Below are positions 19,304 through 27,086 of a stretch of 58,323 nt of DNA, one piece after another; position 1 is the stretch's first letter, and each line of letters starts with the position of its first letter. The notes beneath the pieces are model-generated. The model was given only the letters and a program-made list of their open reading frames with translations. It searched no databases and was not told the DNA's origin. The position numbers and the translations under genes were made by a program. This DNA is from Verrucomicrobium sp. BvORR034 (lineage in GTDB: Bacteria; Verrucomicrobiota; Verrucomicrobiia; Verrucomicrobiales; Verrucomicrobiaceae). Location of the stretch: the NCBI RefSeq assembly GCF_000739635.1, contig NZ_BATQ01000180.1:1-58323 (forward strand). Reading direction: 5' to 3'.

Positions 19304-20218
19304 TCAAGGAACAATGAAAATCTGACCATTCCGCGGATCTTTGACCTTCTGTCCGGAGGGGTAACCCCGCACGTCGATCATGTTCTTCGAGGTCTGCTCC
19401 GTGCCTGGGAGGTACACCAGGCCCGGGGAACCTGGAACGGGGGTTGCGATCGCCGGGGCAGGAGCGGGAACAGGAGCAGAAGCAGGAGTCGGATTCGCAC
19501 TACCCTTTGCCGGGGTGGGTGCCGCTCCAGGACCCTGGGCCACATGCTTTGGATCTGCTCCTCCAGCCGACGCGGGCATCTCTTGAAGCTTTGGTTTGGG
19601 AGCCGTGTTATCAACGGCCACCGCGGGCTCAGCAGGCTTTGACCGGGGTGCCTTTTCGGCGGGCTTTGCTTCAACTCGATCTTCCGTTCGATCAACGGCG
19701 GGCGCTGGGCGGGATGAAGCGATGGTGGGCCGGGGCAACGCTTTCAGATTCATTTTGCGCTCGGACATGGCGACGATTTTGAGTCCGTCGCCGATCCGCT
19801 GCACCTGCATCGTATTCTGGGTGGCCCCGGTGGCCCGACGGTCTCCATTGTTCACCTCATAGCGAATGATGAATCTCAGCGTCACTGCATCGTCCTCCTG
19901 GGCAACAATCTCAGGCTCCTCCAGCAGCTCAAAGGTTCGCTGCGGCCAGAGTTTGTAGTACCGACGCTGATCTGCCGCCACAAAGCTCTGATCCACCGTG
20001 CCGCTGTCGAAGTAGCGCACGCGGGGCGCATAGTGGCGGACCTCTTCATCGGGAGTGGGATTTTGTGCAGCACTCAGATAGCCCCGCACAAAGCGAAGCG
20101 CATCCTCACGGGGTATCTCTGCTTGAACCGGTGACGTGGAGAGGCAAACAAGCAGCGCCACCCCGGCCGCAGTGAGGGAGGAATGAAATCGGCGGGTAAA
20201 AAAATGCAGGATGTTCAT
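19304..20218 (-). CDS. Secreted proline/alanine-rich protein with NTF2-like N-terminal domain
   Basis: About 304 residues from the ATG at 20218 (MNILHFFTRRFHSS), with a signal peptide ending near VQAE. An ATG at 20257 is in frame but precedes the basic n-region. Residues after the signal read EDALRFVRGYLSAAQNPTP ... HYAPRVRYFDSG ... RYYKLWPQRTF ... FIIRYEVNN. This resembles the secreted NTF2/SnoaL-like fold proteins common in Verrucomicrobiota; that is an inference. A long Pro/Ala/Lys-rich linker follows, then a compact tail IDVRGYPSGQKVKDPRNGQI. No enzymatic residues can be named. It converges with the Tat-exported gene on the left. Confidence 0.65.
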   Translation of the reverse strand: MNILHFFTRRFHSSLTAAGVALLVCLSTSPVQAEIPREDALRFVRGYLSAAQNPTPDEEVRHYAPRVRYFDSGTVDQSFVAADQRRYYKLWPQRTFELLEEPEIVAQEDDAVTLRFIIRYEVNNGDRRATGATQNTMQVQRIGDGLKIVAMSERKMNLKALPRPTIASSRPAPAVDRTEDRVEAKPAEKAPRSKPAEPAVAVDNTAPKPKLQEMPASAGGADPKHVAQGPGAAPTPAKGSANPTPASAPVPAPAPAIATPVPGSPGLVYLPGTEQTSKNMIDVRGYPSGQKVKDPRNGQIFIVP

Positions 20219-20447
20219 AGGACCGGGTGCAAATGCGGAAAACGAAGCGCGGGGCATGGAAGAAGCAGGGAACGACTTGGAACGAGAAAAGTGACGGTGT
20301 CATTCCCCACCTGGGTTCGCTACCGACCGGCTTCTCGGCCCTCATTGAAACCTGGCGGCAACGGAAAGGAGTCTCAGCGGCGTGACAAAGAAGGGCCCCT
20401 CCATGTCCGACGGCTCGCGGTCCCCCTGGCCTTTGTCTGTGCGCCAG

Positions 20448-20500
20448 CTCAAGTCTGGCGTCTTGTGTCTTCAAGTCTGGTGTCTCCCGCGCAGCGGGCC
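20448..20500 (+). repeat. Dispersed repeat family 1, copy 2 (runs into the RhuM gene 3' end)
   Basis: CTCAAGTCTGGCGTCTTGTG..., then TCAAGTCTGGTGTCTCCCGC and the palindrome end CCGCGCAGCGGGCC. On the minus strand this repeat supplies the last codons and the stop of the RhuM-family gene (C-terminal RGPLRGRHQT). Confidence 0.85.
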
Positions 20501-21499
20501 GCGGCGTTTGATCTTGTTTTCAAGGGCTTTCAGGGCGGCCTCATCCTGTTCATCAGCTTCTTTGGCCTCCTGCTTTTTGCGCTGATGGTCAAACTCCAGA
20601 TAAAGCTGCGAGGTTCGTTCCTCCATCTGCTCGTGACTGATGGCTCCCGGGTGGATGAGCAAGGGGAAGCCGTTGGAGGAGATGATCTGCTCCACGTTCT
20701 GTTTCCAAAAACTCATCCGGGTCTCCTGCTTGCTCTTGGCACGTAGTTCAGCCGTTTCCAGGAAGATCACGACCAGCCGGTTCAGGGTGTCGATCTCGTC
20801 CTCGGTCAGGTAGTTCTTGGCGGTGAGGATGTCCGTCTTCCGTACCTTGGCCCCCTTCCAGTGCAATAGGCCAAAGTTCGGGTCATTGCAGTCGGCCCGC
20901 GCCGTGACGATCTCGGCGGCCGTCCTGTTGGTTACGGCGTGGAGCAGCAGATTCTGCACCGTGGAGAAGAAGACCTGCGTGGCCTGGTCCGTCTTGTCGT
21001 AGTCGCTGCTCAGCGCAAAGAGGTCGCGTACCTTCTGGTAGAAGCGCTTCTCTGAGGCTCGGATGTCGCGGATGCGCTCCAGCATCTCGTCGAAGTAGTC
21101 CGGGCGACCGTCCGGATTCTTCAGCCGCTCATCGTCCATCACGAAGCCCTTGATGAGGTATTCCTTCAGGATGGTGGAGGCCCAGCGGCGAAACTGCACG
21201 CCGCGCGGCGAGCGCACCCGGTAGCCCACGGCCAGAATGGCGTCCAGATTGTAGAGCGTGACGGGACGCTGCACCTCGCGGCTGCCCTCGATTTGAACTG
21301 TCAAGGAATCCTTGACAGTTGCCGCTGGGTCCAGCTCGCCCTCCTCGAAGATGTTTTTCAGATGCAGGGAGATGTTCTGCTTCGTGGCGTCAAAGAGTTC
21401 CGCCATCTCCAGCTGAGTGAGCCAGACCGTCTGTTCATCCGCCCTCAGCCTGATTTGGCTTCGCCCGTCATCGGTCGTGTAGAGAATCAAGTCGCTCAT
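20471..21499 (-). CDS. RhuM-family protein
   Basis: 342 residues, about the usual family length. Opens MSDLILYTTDDGRSQIRLR, then TVWLTQLEMAELFDATKQNI, the signature start of virulence RhuM proteins (PF13310); RPVTLYNLDAILAVGYRVRS is equally typical. The N-terminal half has a helix-turn-helix/Bro-N-like look (MAELFDATKQNISLHLKNIF). The family was named from a Salmonella pathogenicity island and is common on mobile and defence-type DNA; its biochemical activity is not established. The last ten residues (RGPLRGRHQT) are encoded by a dispersed intergenic repeat, so the native C-terminus has probably been replaced or extended. Confidence 0.88.
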   Translation of the reverse strand: MSDLILYTTDDGRSQIRLRADEQTVWLTQLEMAELFDATKQNISLHLKNIFEEGELDPAATVKDSLTVQIEGSREVQRPVTLYNLDAILAVGYRVRSPRGVQFRRWASTILKEYLIKGFVMDDERLKNPDGRPDYFDEMLERIRDIRASEKRFYQKVRDLFALSSDYDKTDQATQVFFSTVQNLLLHAVTNRTAAEIVTARADCNDPNFGLLHWKGAKVRKTDILTAKNYLTEDEIDTLNRLVVIFLETAELRAKSKQETRMSFWKQNVEQIISSNGFPLLIHPGAISHEQMEERTSQLYLEFDHQRKKQEAKEADEQDEAALKALENKIKRRGPLRGRHQT

Positions 21500-21843
21500 G
21501 GGGTCGTCGGTGCTGCGGGGACTTCAGCGGGTGTCGTTATGACGGCGAATGTGAGTACCGCTGCATGTCCTGGTGGGCAAGTGCAGAGGGAGCCGATCAA
21601 GCGAGATCCACTTGCTGCCTCTGCTCCCCGATTGACCGCCCACCCTCCGGTACCCCTGCCGATTGCCAATCGGCAGCACAGCAGATTAACAATCTGCGCT
21701 CCCCAGCTTCTGTATCCAACCCGCCGCGAGCGGCATCTCAACCAGCGCCAGCGTCTCAACCAGGCGCAGCCGTCTCAACCAGCGCAGCGTCTCAACAGCC
21801 CGCTTGCGGGCCCCTCAACCAGCAGCCGCCCCGGCGGCTGCGT
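21500..21843. other. Intergenic region with short tandem and palindromic repeats
   Basis: About 340 bases between the RhuM start and the stop of the DUF3987 gene, both on the minus strand. The left part holds a GC-rich leader. From about 21730 it is made of a degenerate short tandem repeat and a GC palindrome. No protein-like ORF seen. Confidence 0.6.
21736..21818. repeat. Degenerate short tandem repeat (CATCTCAACCAGCGC type)
   Basis: Five or so units of roughly 16-19 bases with the core TCTCAACCAG followed by CGC(C)AG, for example GCGTCTCAACCAGGCGCAG, ending in CCCTCAACCAGCAG. It runs into the GCCCGCTTGCGGGC palindrome at 21798-21811. Confidence 0.75.
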
Positions 21844-21864
21844 CTAAACGGCCCGCTTGCGGGC
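21798..21864. repeat. Pair of GCCCGCTTGCGGGC palindromes
   Basis: Perfect palindrome-type hairpins GCCCGC-TT-GCGGGC at 21798-21811 and 21851-21864, separated by a GCCGCC...GGCGGC stem. The second copy encodes the C-terminal RARKRAV and lies next to the stop codon of the DUF3987 gene. A related palindrome (CCCGCGAAGCGGGC) sits at the 3' end of the gene ending at 25266. Confidence 0.8.
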
Positions 21865-23562
21865 CCTCACCCACCGCGTCGGGTCCTCCCGGCTGCCGCC
21901 GCCGTACACCTCCACCAGCGGTCCCAGCTCGGACAGGAGCTGCTTCAGGGCCTGCTGGCTCAGGTTACGATGAAACAACGCATTCAGCCCGCTCAGGCTC
22001 ATGGGTCCGTCTTTAAGCGCGGCCAGCACGCGGGCGGCGCGGGGATTGATCTCCTCTGCGGTGAAGATGAACATCGCACTGGCCTCGCAGTAGTCCCACA
22101 GCGCCAGTGCGGCCGTGAGGTGGTCGTACGCGATCGTTGAGGCCCCATCCATCAGCGCATAGAGCAGCGCCAGGCGCATGACCTGCGCCTCCGAGCGCGA
22201 GAGCACCTCGCCCGCGCGACCTGCAGGAGGCTCGCTGAGTCGCCCGTAAATCTCCCGCCAGAGCTGCCGTGCATTCTCATCCCGCCGCAGTTCGTTGCGC
22301 GCCCGCGCGGTCCGGATGGCCCGGCGCAGCTCCTGCAGGTGAGCGGTCGTGTCTGGCACCGAGCCGCCCTCCGGCAGGAGCTTGGACCGGTCCGCATGCA
22401 CCCAGAGGCAGCGGTTGGCGAGCCCGTTGCTCACCTCCACCCCCGCCAGCAGGCGATGCAGCTCCGCCAGCGTGATGTGGCCGATCATCGAGATGTGCGC
22501 GTCATCCACCTCCACGCTGTCCTTCCGCCGCAGCACGGCAATGCGCTGCCCGTCCCAGGCCTGCCGCAAGAGGGCAGAGACGGTGCTCCCCTCCCGCCGT
22601 ATCACCTGCAACACCTGGGCAAACTCCCCCTCCAGCAGCAGCAGACGCCGGTCCCCACCCGGCTCGAACACCTGGGCGATCCCCTCCCCGGAGACCACGC
22701 CGGATTTCACCCGCTTCGCCAGCCAGTCCGCATCCAGATCCTGCAAGACATGCCGCACCTGCTGCCAGGACGTGCCCTTGCGCGCCTTCGCCGTGCGACC
22801 CGTGACGATCGCAAACAGATTCCCCCGATGCTTCGCGCTATCCGCCACGAAATACGGCGAGGGACCGATGAGATTACCCACCCCCGCGAGCAGTTGCACC
22901 AGCAACGCCGCCGGGTCCGCCTCCGTACACGGCAGGATGGTGCGCACCAGATCCCCCAGCGGACCATGCAGGGCCGTCTCCGGGAATTCCGGGCCGGAAC
23001 GCGCCGTCGGCTGGGACCCATCAGAAGCGGCTTCCTCTGCGGTGGCGCCGATGACCTCTGCCCCTGCCGCAACCGCAGCCACCGCCCCCTGGGGCGAGCC
23101 CTCACGCTTCCCCTTCATCGCTGGCCAGGAGGCCGGAGTTCCCGCAAACAACACCTCCTTCTCCGAACCCGCGCCCGGCTCCGCCACCACCCCACACGAT
23201 GCGTCGATTTCGTTCTTTTCGTGCATTTCGTACTTCGTTTGCACTCCCCCAGCCCCCAAGCCCGGCCCCAGCTCCGCCACCACCCCACGCGATGCGTCGA
23301 TTTCGTTCTTTTCGTGCATTTCGTACTTCGTTCGCACTTCTCCAGCCGCCACCCCCGGCCCCGGCTCCGCCGCCTCCCCATGCGATGCGTCGATTTCGTT
23401 CTTTTCGTGCATTTCGTACTTCGTTCGCACTCCTCCAGCCGCCAACCCCGGCCCCGCCGCCACCTGCCCCTGTCCCAGTTCTTCCTGCCCTGCTGTCTCG
23501 TGTCGTAGTTTCATGTGTTTGAGTCGATTCATCTTCCATTCGTCCCCAGCAGGTTGTTTCAC
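21844..23562 (-). CDS. DUF3987 primase-helicase-like protein with three internal 31-residue repeats
   Basis: 572 residues. The C-terminal two thirds match DUF3987 (PF13148) proteins of phage and plasmid replication modules: FPETALHGPLGDLVRTILP, LLAGVGNLIGPSPYF, a nucleotide-loop region GRTAKARKGTSWQQV, LLLLEGEFAQVL, and SMIGHITLAELHRLL. The N-terminal third is not conserved-looking. It carries three 93-base tandem units, each encoding KYEMHEKNEIDAS followed by a Gly/Pro/Ala-rich spacer. The coding strand of each unit is the same DNA word set as a dispersed intergenic repeat at 26526 and 27087. Downstream partner of the Toprim gene at 23583 (20-base gap), so the two are probably co-transcribed. 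An ATG at 23532 (MNRLKHMKLRHE) is an alternative start. Likely role: DNA unwinding or priming for an integrated element. Confidence 0.75.
   Translation of the reverse strand: MKQPAGDEWKMNRLKHMKLRHETAGQEELGQGQVAAGPGLAAGGVRTKYEMHEKNEIDASHGEAAEPGPGVAAGEVRTKYEMHEKNEIDASRGVVAELGPGLGAGGVQTKYEMHEKNEIDASCGVVAEPGAGSEKEVLFAGTPASWPAMKGKREGSPQGAVAAVAAGAEVIGATAEEAASDGSQPTARSGPEFPETALHGPLGDLVRTILPCTEADPAALLVQLLAGVGNLIGPSPYFVADSAKHRGNLFAIVTGRTAKARKGTSWQQVRHVLQDLDADWLAKRVKSGVVSGEGIAQVFEPGGDRRLLLLEGEFAQVLQVIRREGSTVSALLRQAWDGQRIAVLRRKDSVEVDDAHISMIGHITLAELHRLLAGVEVSNGLANRCLWVHADRSKLLPEGGSVPDTTAHLQELRRAIRTARARNELRRDENARQLWREIYGRLSEPPAGRAGEVLSRSEAQVMRLALLYALMDGASTIAYDHLTAALALWDYCEASAMFIFTAEEINPRAARVLAALKDGPMSLSGLNALFHRNLSQQALKQLLSELGPLVEVYGGGSREDPTRWVRARKRAV
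23198..23476 (-). repeat. 93-bp tandem repeat, three copies, inside the DUF3987 gene
   Basis: Units start at about 23198, 23291 and 23384 on the plus strand, each opening GATGCGTCGATTTCGTTCTT. The period is 93 bases (31 codons), so the frame is kept. About 45 bases of each unit are nearly invariant; the remainder is GC-rich and more variable. Confidence 0.9.
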
Positions 23563-23582
23563 CCAACCCGCATTCCTAATTC

Positions 23583-24710
23583 CTAATTCCTAATTTCCCC
23601 AAAGAACGCCCCATGCCGCTCCGCGTCCCCCACCACCTCCCCCAGGTCCTTGCACTGGGGTGGCGGCATCAGCACATCCACCCTGGCCCCGGCGGCCTGA
23701 AGCTCGCCCCACCACACGCCGCAGGCATGCAGCCCGGCGGGATCGCGATCGGGAACGATGCGCACCAGCCGCCCCTTCAGGCTGGCCAGCAGTTCAGGGT
23801 CGCGGGCAAAGCGGGAGCTGGCGCTGGTCGCCGCCAGGGGGCTCCAGCCCAGGCCTGACACCGCAAGCTCCAGGGCGGCCACCGCCTCCAGCAGCCCCGC
23901 CGCGCCCTCCACCAGCAGCACGTGGGTGTCGTTTCCCATCACCCACCGGTGCCCCAGAAACGCCCCCTGGCAGCCGGGGAGGTTGTAGCTCTTGCACCGG
24001 GAGCCGTCGATCCGCTCGATCGGTTGACCATCGAACCGCCGCAGCTGCACAAAGCTGCCATCCCCAATGGCAAAGCAGTCCGCCCCGCCGTAGCGGACCC
24101 CTTTGAGGAACCCGCCCCGGGCGCAATCCGCCACCGCCCGCTCCGGCAGCCTCCGCAGCCGCGCCACCGTACGGATGCCCGCCGGGCGCAGCGGCAGGAA
24201 GGCAGGCCAGGTGGCACGCAGCCTGGCCCTCCTCTCCTCCGGCTCCTCCTCACCCCGCCGGGGTTCGTTTTCATATTTCCTCGAACCCCGCCATAGGGCT
24301 TCCTTCCCTTCCACCTCCCTCTCCTCCTTCTCCTCCCTGCTCTCTCCTCTCTCTCCAGGAGAGACGAAAGGCTGGCCCTTTCTCTGGCCAGCGTCTGTGT
24401 GTCCAGCGCGACGGGGGCGATAACGATGAGGCTCCCACTCGCGTTCCTGGTAGAGCAAGTGACCGCGCTCGCGATTCGGGTGCGGCGTGGTGCTGGCGCT
24501 GCGCAGCTTGTGGCGCAGATCACGCTCCGTCCACGGCGGCTGGCAGCCCTGGTTCCACTGCAGCAGCAGCGGCAGGGACTCCTCCGGATCCAGATCAAAG
24601 CCCCACACCAGCGCCGAGGCCGCCTTGAACGTCGTGGCATGCCCGCTCTGGCCCGACACCGCCACCGGCATCTTGCTCAAGTACAACGCCGCGCGATCCA
24701 GCGCCGACAT
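23583..24710 (-). CDS. Toprim-domain primase-like protein
   Basis: About 375 residues from the ATG at 24710 (MSALDRAALYLSKMPVAVSG); the frame is open to an ATG at 24773, which would add 21 charged residues. The N-terminal block (AVSGQSGHATTFKAASALVW ... LLLQWNQGCQPPWTERDLRH) is the primase C-terminal-like module often found with DUF3987 proteins. A highly charged Glu/Arg linker follows. The C-terminal Toprim domain shows the catalytic Glu (VLLVEGAAGLLEAVAAL) and the DxD motif (VRIVPDRDPAGLHA). Role: primer synthesis or a related DNA transaction for a mobile element. It lies directly upstream of the DUF3987 helicase-like gene. No integrase, terminase or capsid gene is adjacent. Confidence 0.75.
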   Translation of the reverse strand: MSALDRAALYLSKMPVAVSGQSGHATTFKAASALVWGFDLDPEESLPLLLQWNQGCQPPWTERDLRHKLRSASTTPHPNRERGHLLYQEREWEPHRYRPRRAGHTDAGQRKGQPFVSPGERGESREEKEEREVEGKEALWRGSRKYENEPRRGEEEPEERRARLRATWPAFLPLRPAGIRTVARLRRLPERAVADCARGGFLKGVRYGGADCFAIGDGSFVQLRRFDGQPIERIDGSRCKSYNLPGCQGAFLGHRWVMGNDTHVLLVEGAAGLLEAVAALELAVSGLGWSPLAATSASSRFARDPELLASLKGRLVRIVPDRDPAGLHACGVWWGELQAAGARVDVLMPPPQCKDLGEVVGDAERHGAFFGEIRN

Positions 24711-24773
24711 CCGCCTGTCCCTGTCCATCGCCCTGTCGGCGGCCCATTCCCCTTCCCCATCCTGTCTGTGCAT

Positions 24774-25265
24774 GCGCAGGACAGTGCGCCAATCTCCCCA
24801 TCCCGTCCTCCCCCGCCCTTTGTGCTGTTGCCGGGGTAATTAGATTGGAGAAACAAGTTGAATCGTTTGTTGGAAATCGGACGGGGTGCTACCCGGGAAT
24901 CAGTGCGTCAGTCCGTCAGTAGGCAGTGCGTCAAGGTGTTGAAACCGAAGCTGTACGGAGTACAGGCTTCAGCCTGCGCGGGCCACAGAAGACACCCAAA
25001 CCAAGCGGTCAAACTTCAGTTTGCCTCAGGCCGTCCATCACCGCGCGGGCAAACTGAAGTTTGTACTACGAACAGAGCCCCGCCAGCCACATCAGCAGCC
25101 CTCCTTTGTGCCTTCGTGCCTTTGTGTGAGCATAGAGAAGCTCTGCTCAGGGTCTTGCGTCTTGTGTCTACCTGCTTCGCTGGGCTTGCTTTGTTGACTC
25201 GCACAGGCTGAGGCCTGAACTCCCTACTGGCGCGGGCCCAACGCCTTGACGCACTGCCCACTGAC
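24774..25265. other. Intergenic region made of nested inverted repeats
   Basis: No protein-like ORF. From 24901 to 25279 the sequence is a large imperfect palindrome, described as its own repeat feature. The stretch 24774-24900 shows no repeat and may hold the promoter of the Toprim gene. Confidence 0.7.
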
Positions 25266-25279
25266 CTACTGACGCACTG
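24901..25279. repeat. Nested inverted-repeat module (about 380 bp)
   Basis: Outer arms: CAGTGCGTCAGTCCGTCAGT... at 24901-24936 against its near-exact reverse complement at 25244-25279 (about 33 of 36 bases match). Middle arms: GTACGGAGTACAGGCTTCAG at about 24954-24983 against CAGGCTGAGGCCTGAACTCC near 25203-25230. Inner arms: AAACTTCAGTTTG at 25011-25023 and CAAACTGAAGTTT at 25050-25062. A partial family-1 repeat lies at 25148-25185. No ORF inside looks like a transposase, so it would be a non-autonomous element or a structured intergenic repeat. Confidence 0.8.
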
Positions 25280-26111
25280 GTTTGCCCGCGAAGCGGGCCC
25301 TCCCGTTCCTCCACGCCGTCAGAAACGCGGGGAACCCCACCGGCACCTGCCCAAGGAGCTTCGCCGCCTGGGTGAAGCGATGGTAGGCCGTCTCACCATT
25401 GGCTGGACATTCCCAGAACCGCAGGGGCAGCCACAGGCGGAGCAGCCAGTCTGACGTGCTGCGCTGGTAGCGCTCGGGCTTGCGCAGGGCCTGCTCCAGC
25501 TCCCGCCCCAGATCGATCGCGAACTGCACCCGCCCGGCCTCATGCCGCGCCTGGATGTCGCTCGCATAGTAGGCCAGCGCGTTCTTCGGTGGGAACCCAT
25601 CGCGCAACCGCTCCCGCACCCGGTGCAGCAACCGTTTGTCCATCGCCTTCTCTGCATCCCCCTCCCGCGCCGCCGCCCGGGCAGAGCGCCCCACCTGCGA
25701 GACCACCTGGCACTCGCGGAGGGTCAGCCGATGCACATGCAGCACCAGCCCCGTCAGCGACTGTGAAGAAGCCGCCGCCGAAGCCGCATCCTCGGCCTCA
25801 GCAGCTGCATCAGGCGGGCACCAGCAATACCCCGCCACGTACCGCGGCCAGGGCTCCCGTCCTCTTTCACCTTCTCCGCGCGCCAGCCGCTCCTGCACCA
25901 GCCCATCCAGCATCTCGCAATCCGCCAGCCCCTGCTGCAGCCGCGCCCGCGCCACCGCCAGCACCCACGGGGCCGAGAGCCCAAGCTCCCTGCTCCGCCC
26001 CTTCTCCTCCTCCCGGCAGAGCCGCCGCAGCCCCCACACCACCTGCGCCATCCGCCCCCTCACCTCCCGCATCTCTCGCGGGCTCTCCCTCGCGCCGTCG
26101 GCGTCTCCCAT
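25266..26111 (-). CDS. Hypothetical protein upstream of the primase-helicase pair
   Basis: About 281 residues from the ATG at 26111 (MGDADGARESPREMREVRGR); the frame is open to 26225, but those residues look non-coding. Not recognised. Features: Arg/Glu/Ala-rich helical body, an Ala/Glu/Asp-rich stretch near the middle (AAAEAEDAASAAAS), and a C-terminal part with aromatic residues (WLLRLWLPLRFWECPANGE, FPAFLTAWRNGRARFAG). The last residues come from a GC palindrome repeat next to the stop. A different frame just upstream (from 26298, MAWKGRFYLALGVGWGWLGD...) encodes a good membrane helix, so the true gene may start there with a frameshift in the C-rich run around 26115-26130. It may belong with the primase-helicase genes downstream, but the 490-base repeat region separates them. 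Confidence 0.5.
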   Translation of the reverse strand: MGDADGARESPREMREVRGRMAQVVWGLRRLCREEEKGRSRELGLSAPWVLAVARARLQQGLADCEMLDGLVQERLARGEGERGREPWPRYVAGYCWCPPDAAAEAEDAASAAASSQSLTGLVLHVHRLTLRECQVVSQVGRSARAAAREGDAEKAMDKRLLHRVRERLRDGFPPKNALAYYASDIQARHEAGRVQFAIDLGRELEQALRKPERYQRSTSDWLLRLWLPLRFWECPANGETAYHRFTQAAKLLGQVPVGFPAFLTAWRNGRARFAGKPVRQ

Positions 26112-26363
26112 CCCTTCCCCCACCCCCCAAGGCCAAGGCAAGATCCACGCCCCGCTCTCCGACCAGATCCGGGCCGTAGCAGGCAGAGATGAAGATAGCG
26201 ATGAAGCTGGCGACGAGGATCCCATAAGCCCAAAAACGATCCCCTAACCAGCCCCAGCCCACTCCTAAAGCCAAGTAAAACCGCCCTTTCCAAGCCATGA
26301 ACTTCGTACCCCCTGCCCCCTGGTACCCAATTCCCCCTGGGTCTCCTCCCACGCGCCAGCTCT

Positions 26364-26400
26364 AGTCTGAAGTCTGAAGTCTGAAGTCTGGTGTCTGGCA
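26364..26400 (+). repeat. Heptamer tandem repeat AGTCTGA
   Basis: AGTCTGA repeated three times, then AGTCTGG, TGTCTGG, CAGTCTGA. It runs directly into a family-1 repeat copy made of the same GTCTGG words, so family 1 looks as though it grew out of, or decays into, a 7-base array. Confidence 0.8.
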
Positions 26401-26429
26401 GTCTGACGTCTCCTGCAAAGCAGGCGCAG

Positions 26430-26481
26430 CTCAAGTCTGGTGTCTTGTGTCTTCTAGTCTGGCGTCTCCCGCGCAGCGGGC
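26430..26481 (+). repeat. Dispersed repeat family 1, copy 3
   Basis: CTCAAGTCTGGTGTCTTGTG, then CTTCTAGTCTGGCGTCTCCC and GCGCAGCGGGC. Nearly identical to the copy at 20448-20500. A shorter relative (CTCCTGCAAAGCAGG hairpin) lies just upstream at 26410-26424. Confidence 0.85.
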
Positions 26482-26525
26482 TCTGCCAAGCAAAACCGCC
26501 CTTTTGCCCCCTCCAAAACCCCGAA

Positions 26526-26599
26526 AGTCATAAGCCCCTCATCCTCAACACTGGTGAATTTTCCGTACGAAGTACGAAAAGAACGAAATGCACGAAATC
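26526..26599 (+). repeat. Dispersed repeat family 3, copy 1 (9-mer array with TACGAA core)
   Basis: 74 bases beginning AGTCATAAGCCCCTCATCC and ending in three 9-base words, AAGTACGAA, AAGAACGAA and ATGCACGAA, then ATC. The copy at 27087-27160 differs at about one position. The same three words, in another order, form the coding repeat at 23198-23476. CGTACGAAGTACG inside is a near palindrome. Confidence 0.9.
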
Positions 26600-26619
26600 G
26601 AGGCTTGGCGGCAGACTGA

Positions 26620-26670
26620 CCCGCTGCGCGGGAGACAGAAGACTGCCAGAAACCAGACGCCAGACTTGAG
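26620..26670 (-). repeat. Dispersed repeat family 1, copy 4 (inverted)
   Basis: CCCGCTGCGCGGGAGACAGA, then AGACTGCCAGAAACCAGACG and CCAGACTTGAG: the reverse-orientation form of family 1. It faces the copy at 26430-26481 with family-3 copy 1 between them. Confidence 0.8.
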
Positions 26671-26704
26671 CTCTCGCAAAGGAGCACACGCCCGCCGGAG
26701 CGAT

Positions 26705-26756
26705 CATTGAGGAGCGCACGCATCCTGCGTGCTGTTCGCGGCATCTTGCCGCGAAC
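26705..26756 (+). repeat. Dispersed repeat family 2, copy 2
   Basis: CATTGAGGAGCGCACGCATC, then CTGCGTGCTGTTCGCGGCAT and CTTGCCGCGAAC. Differs from the copy at 17669-17721 at only a few positions although 9 kb apart. Confidence 0.85.
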
Positions 26757-27086
26757 GTCGTTCGATTTGTCCCCTGACCCCAATTCCTCCAGGGTCTCAA
26801 GACATCAGCAGGGCGGTTTGAGGAACTTGAGACTGCAAAAGCGTCCGCGCCAGGGTTGGAGTACCGTCCCGCATGCGGGACGGAATCACCCAACAGACGT
26901 CCCACGACGCTGCCATCCGCTCCAACACCCAACCACCCCGGGCTGTAGGGCGAGCGCTCCTCTTGCCACGCCAACCCCTGCCCCATCCCCCCAGCTCCTG
27001 TCTGAAGTCACGCGTCACCCGCTCCATCGCTACCAGAAGCGGATTCCATCTCAATTCAGGACGCAGTGCGTCAAAAAAGAGAGCTC

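Noticed and set aside
23198-23476. Possible CRISPR array (three evenly spaced repeats)
   Set aside because: Period is exactly 93 bases (31 codons), the spacers are similar to one another and in frame with the DUF3987 protein; no cas genes nearby.
22339-23593. 389- and 414-residue plus-strand ORFs across the DUF3987 gene
   Set aside because: Arg/Ser/Pro-rich translations of the antisense strand; they contain the antisense of the 93-bp repeat and no domain.
26454-26986. Minus-strand ORFs of 109 and 152 residues in the repeat-rich region
   Set aside because: They consist largely of translated repeat copies and have no independent protein features.
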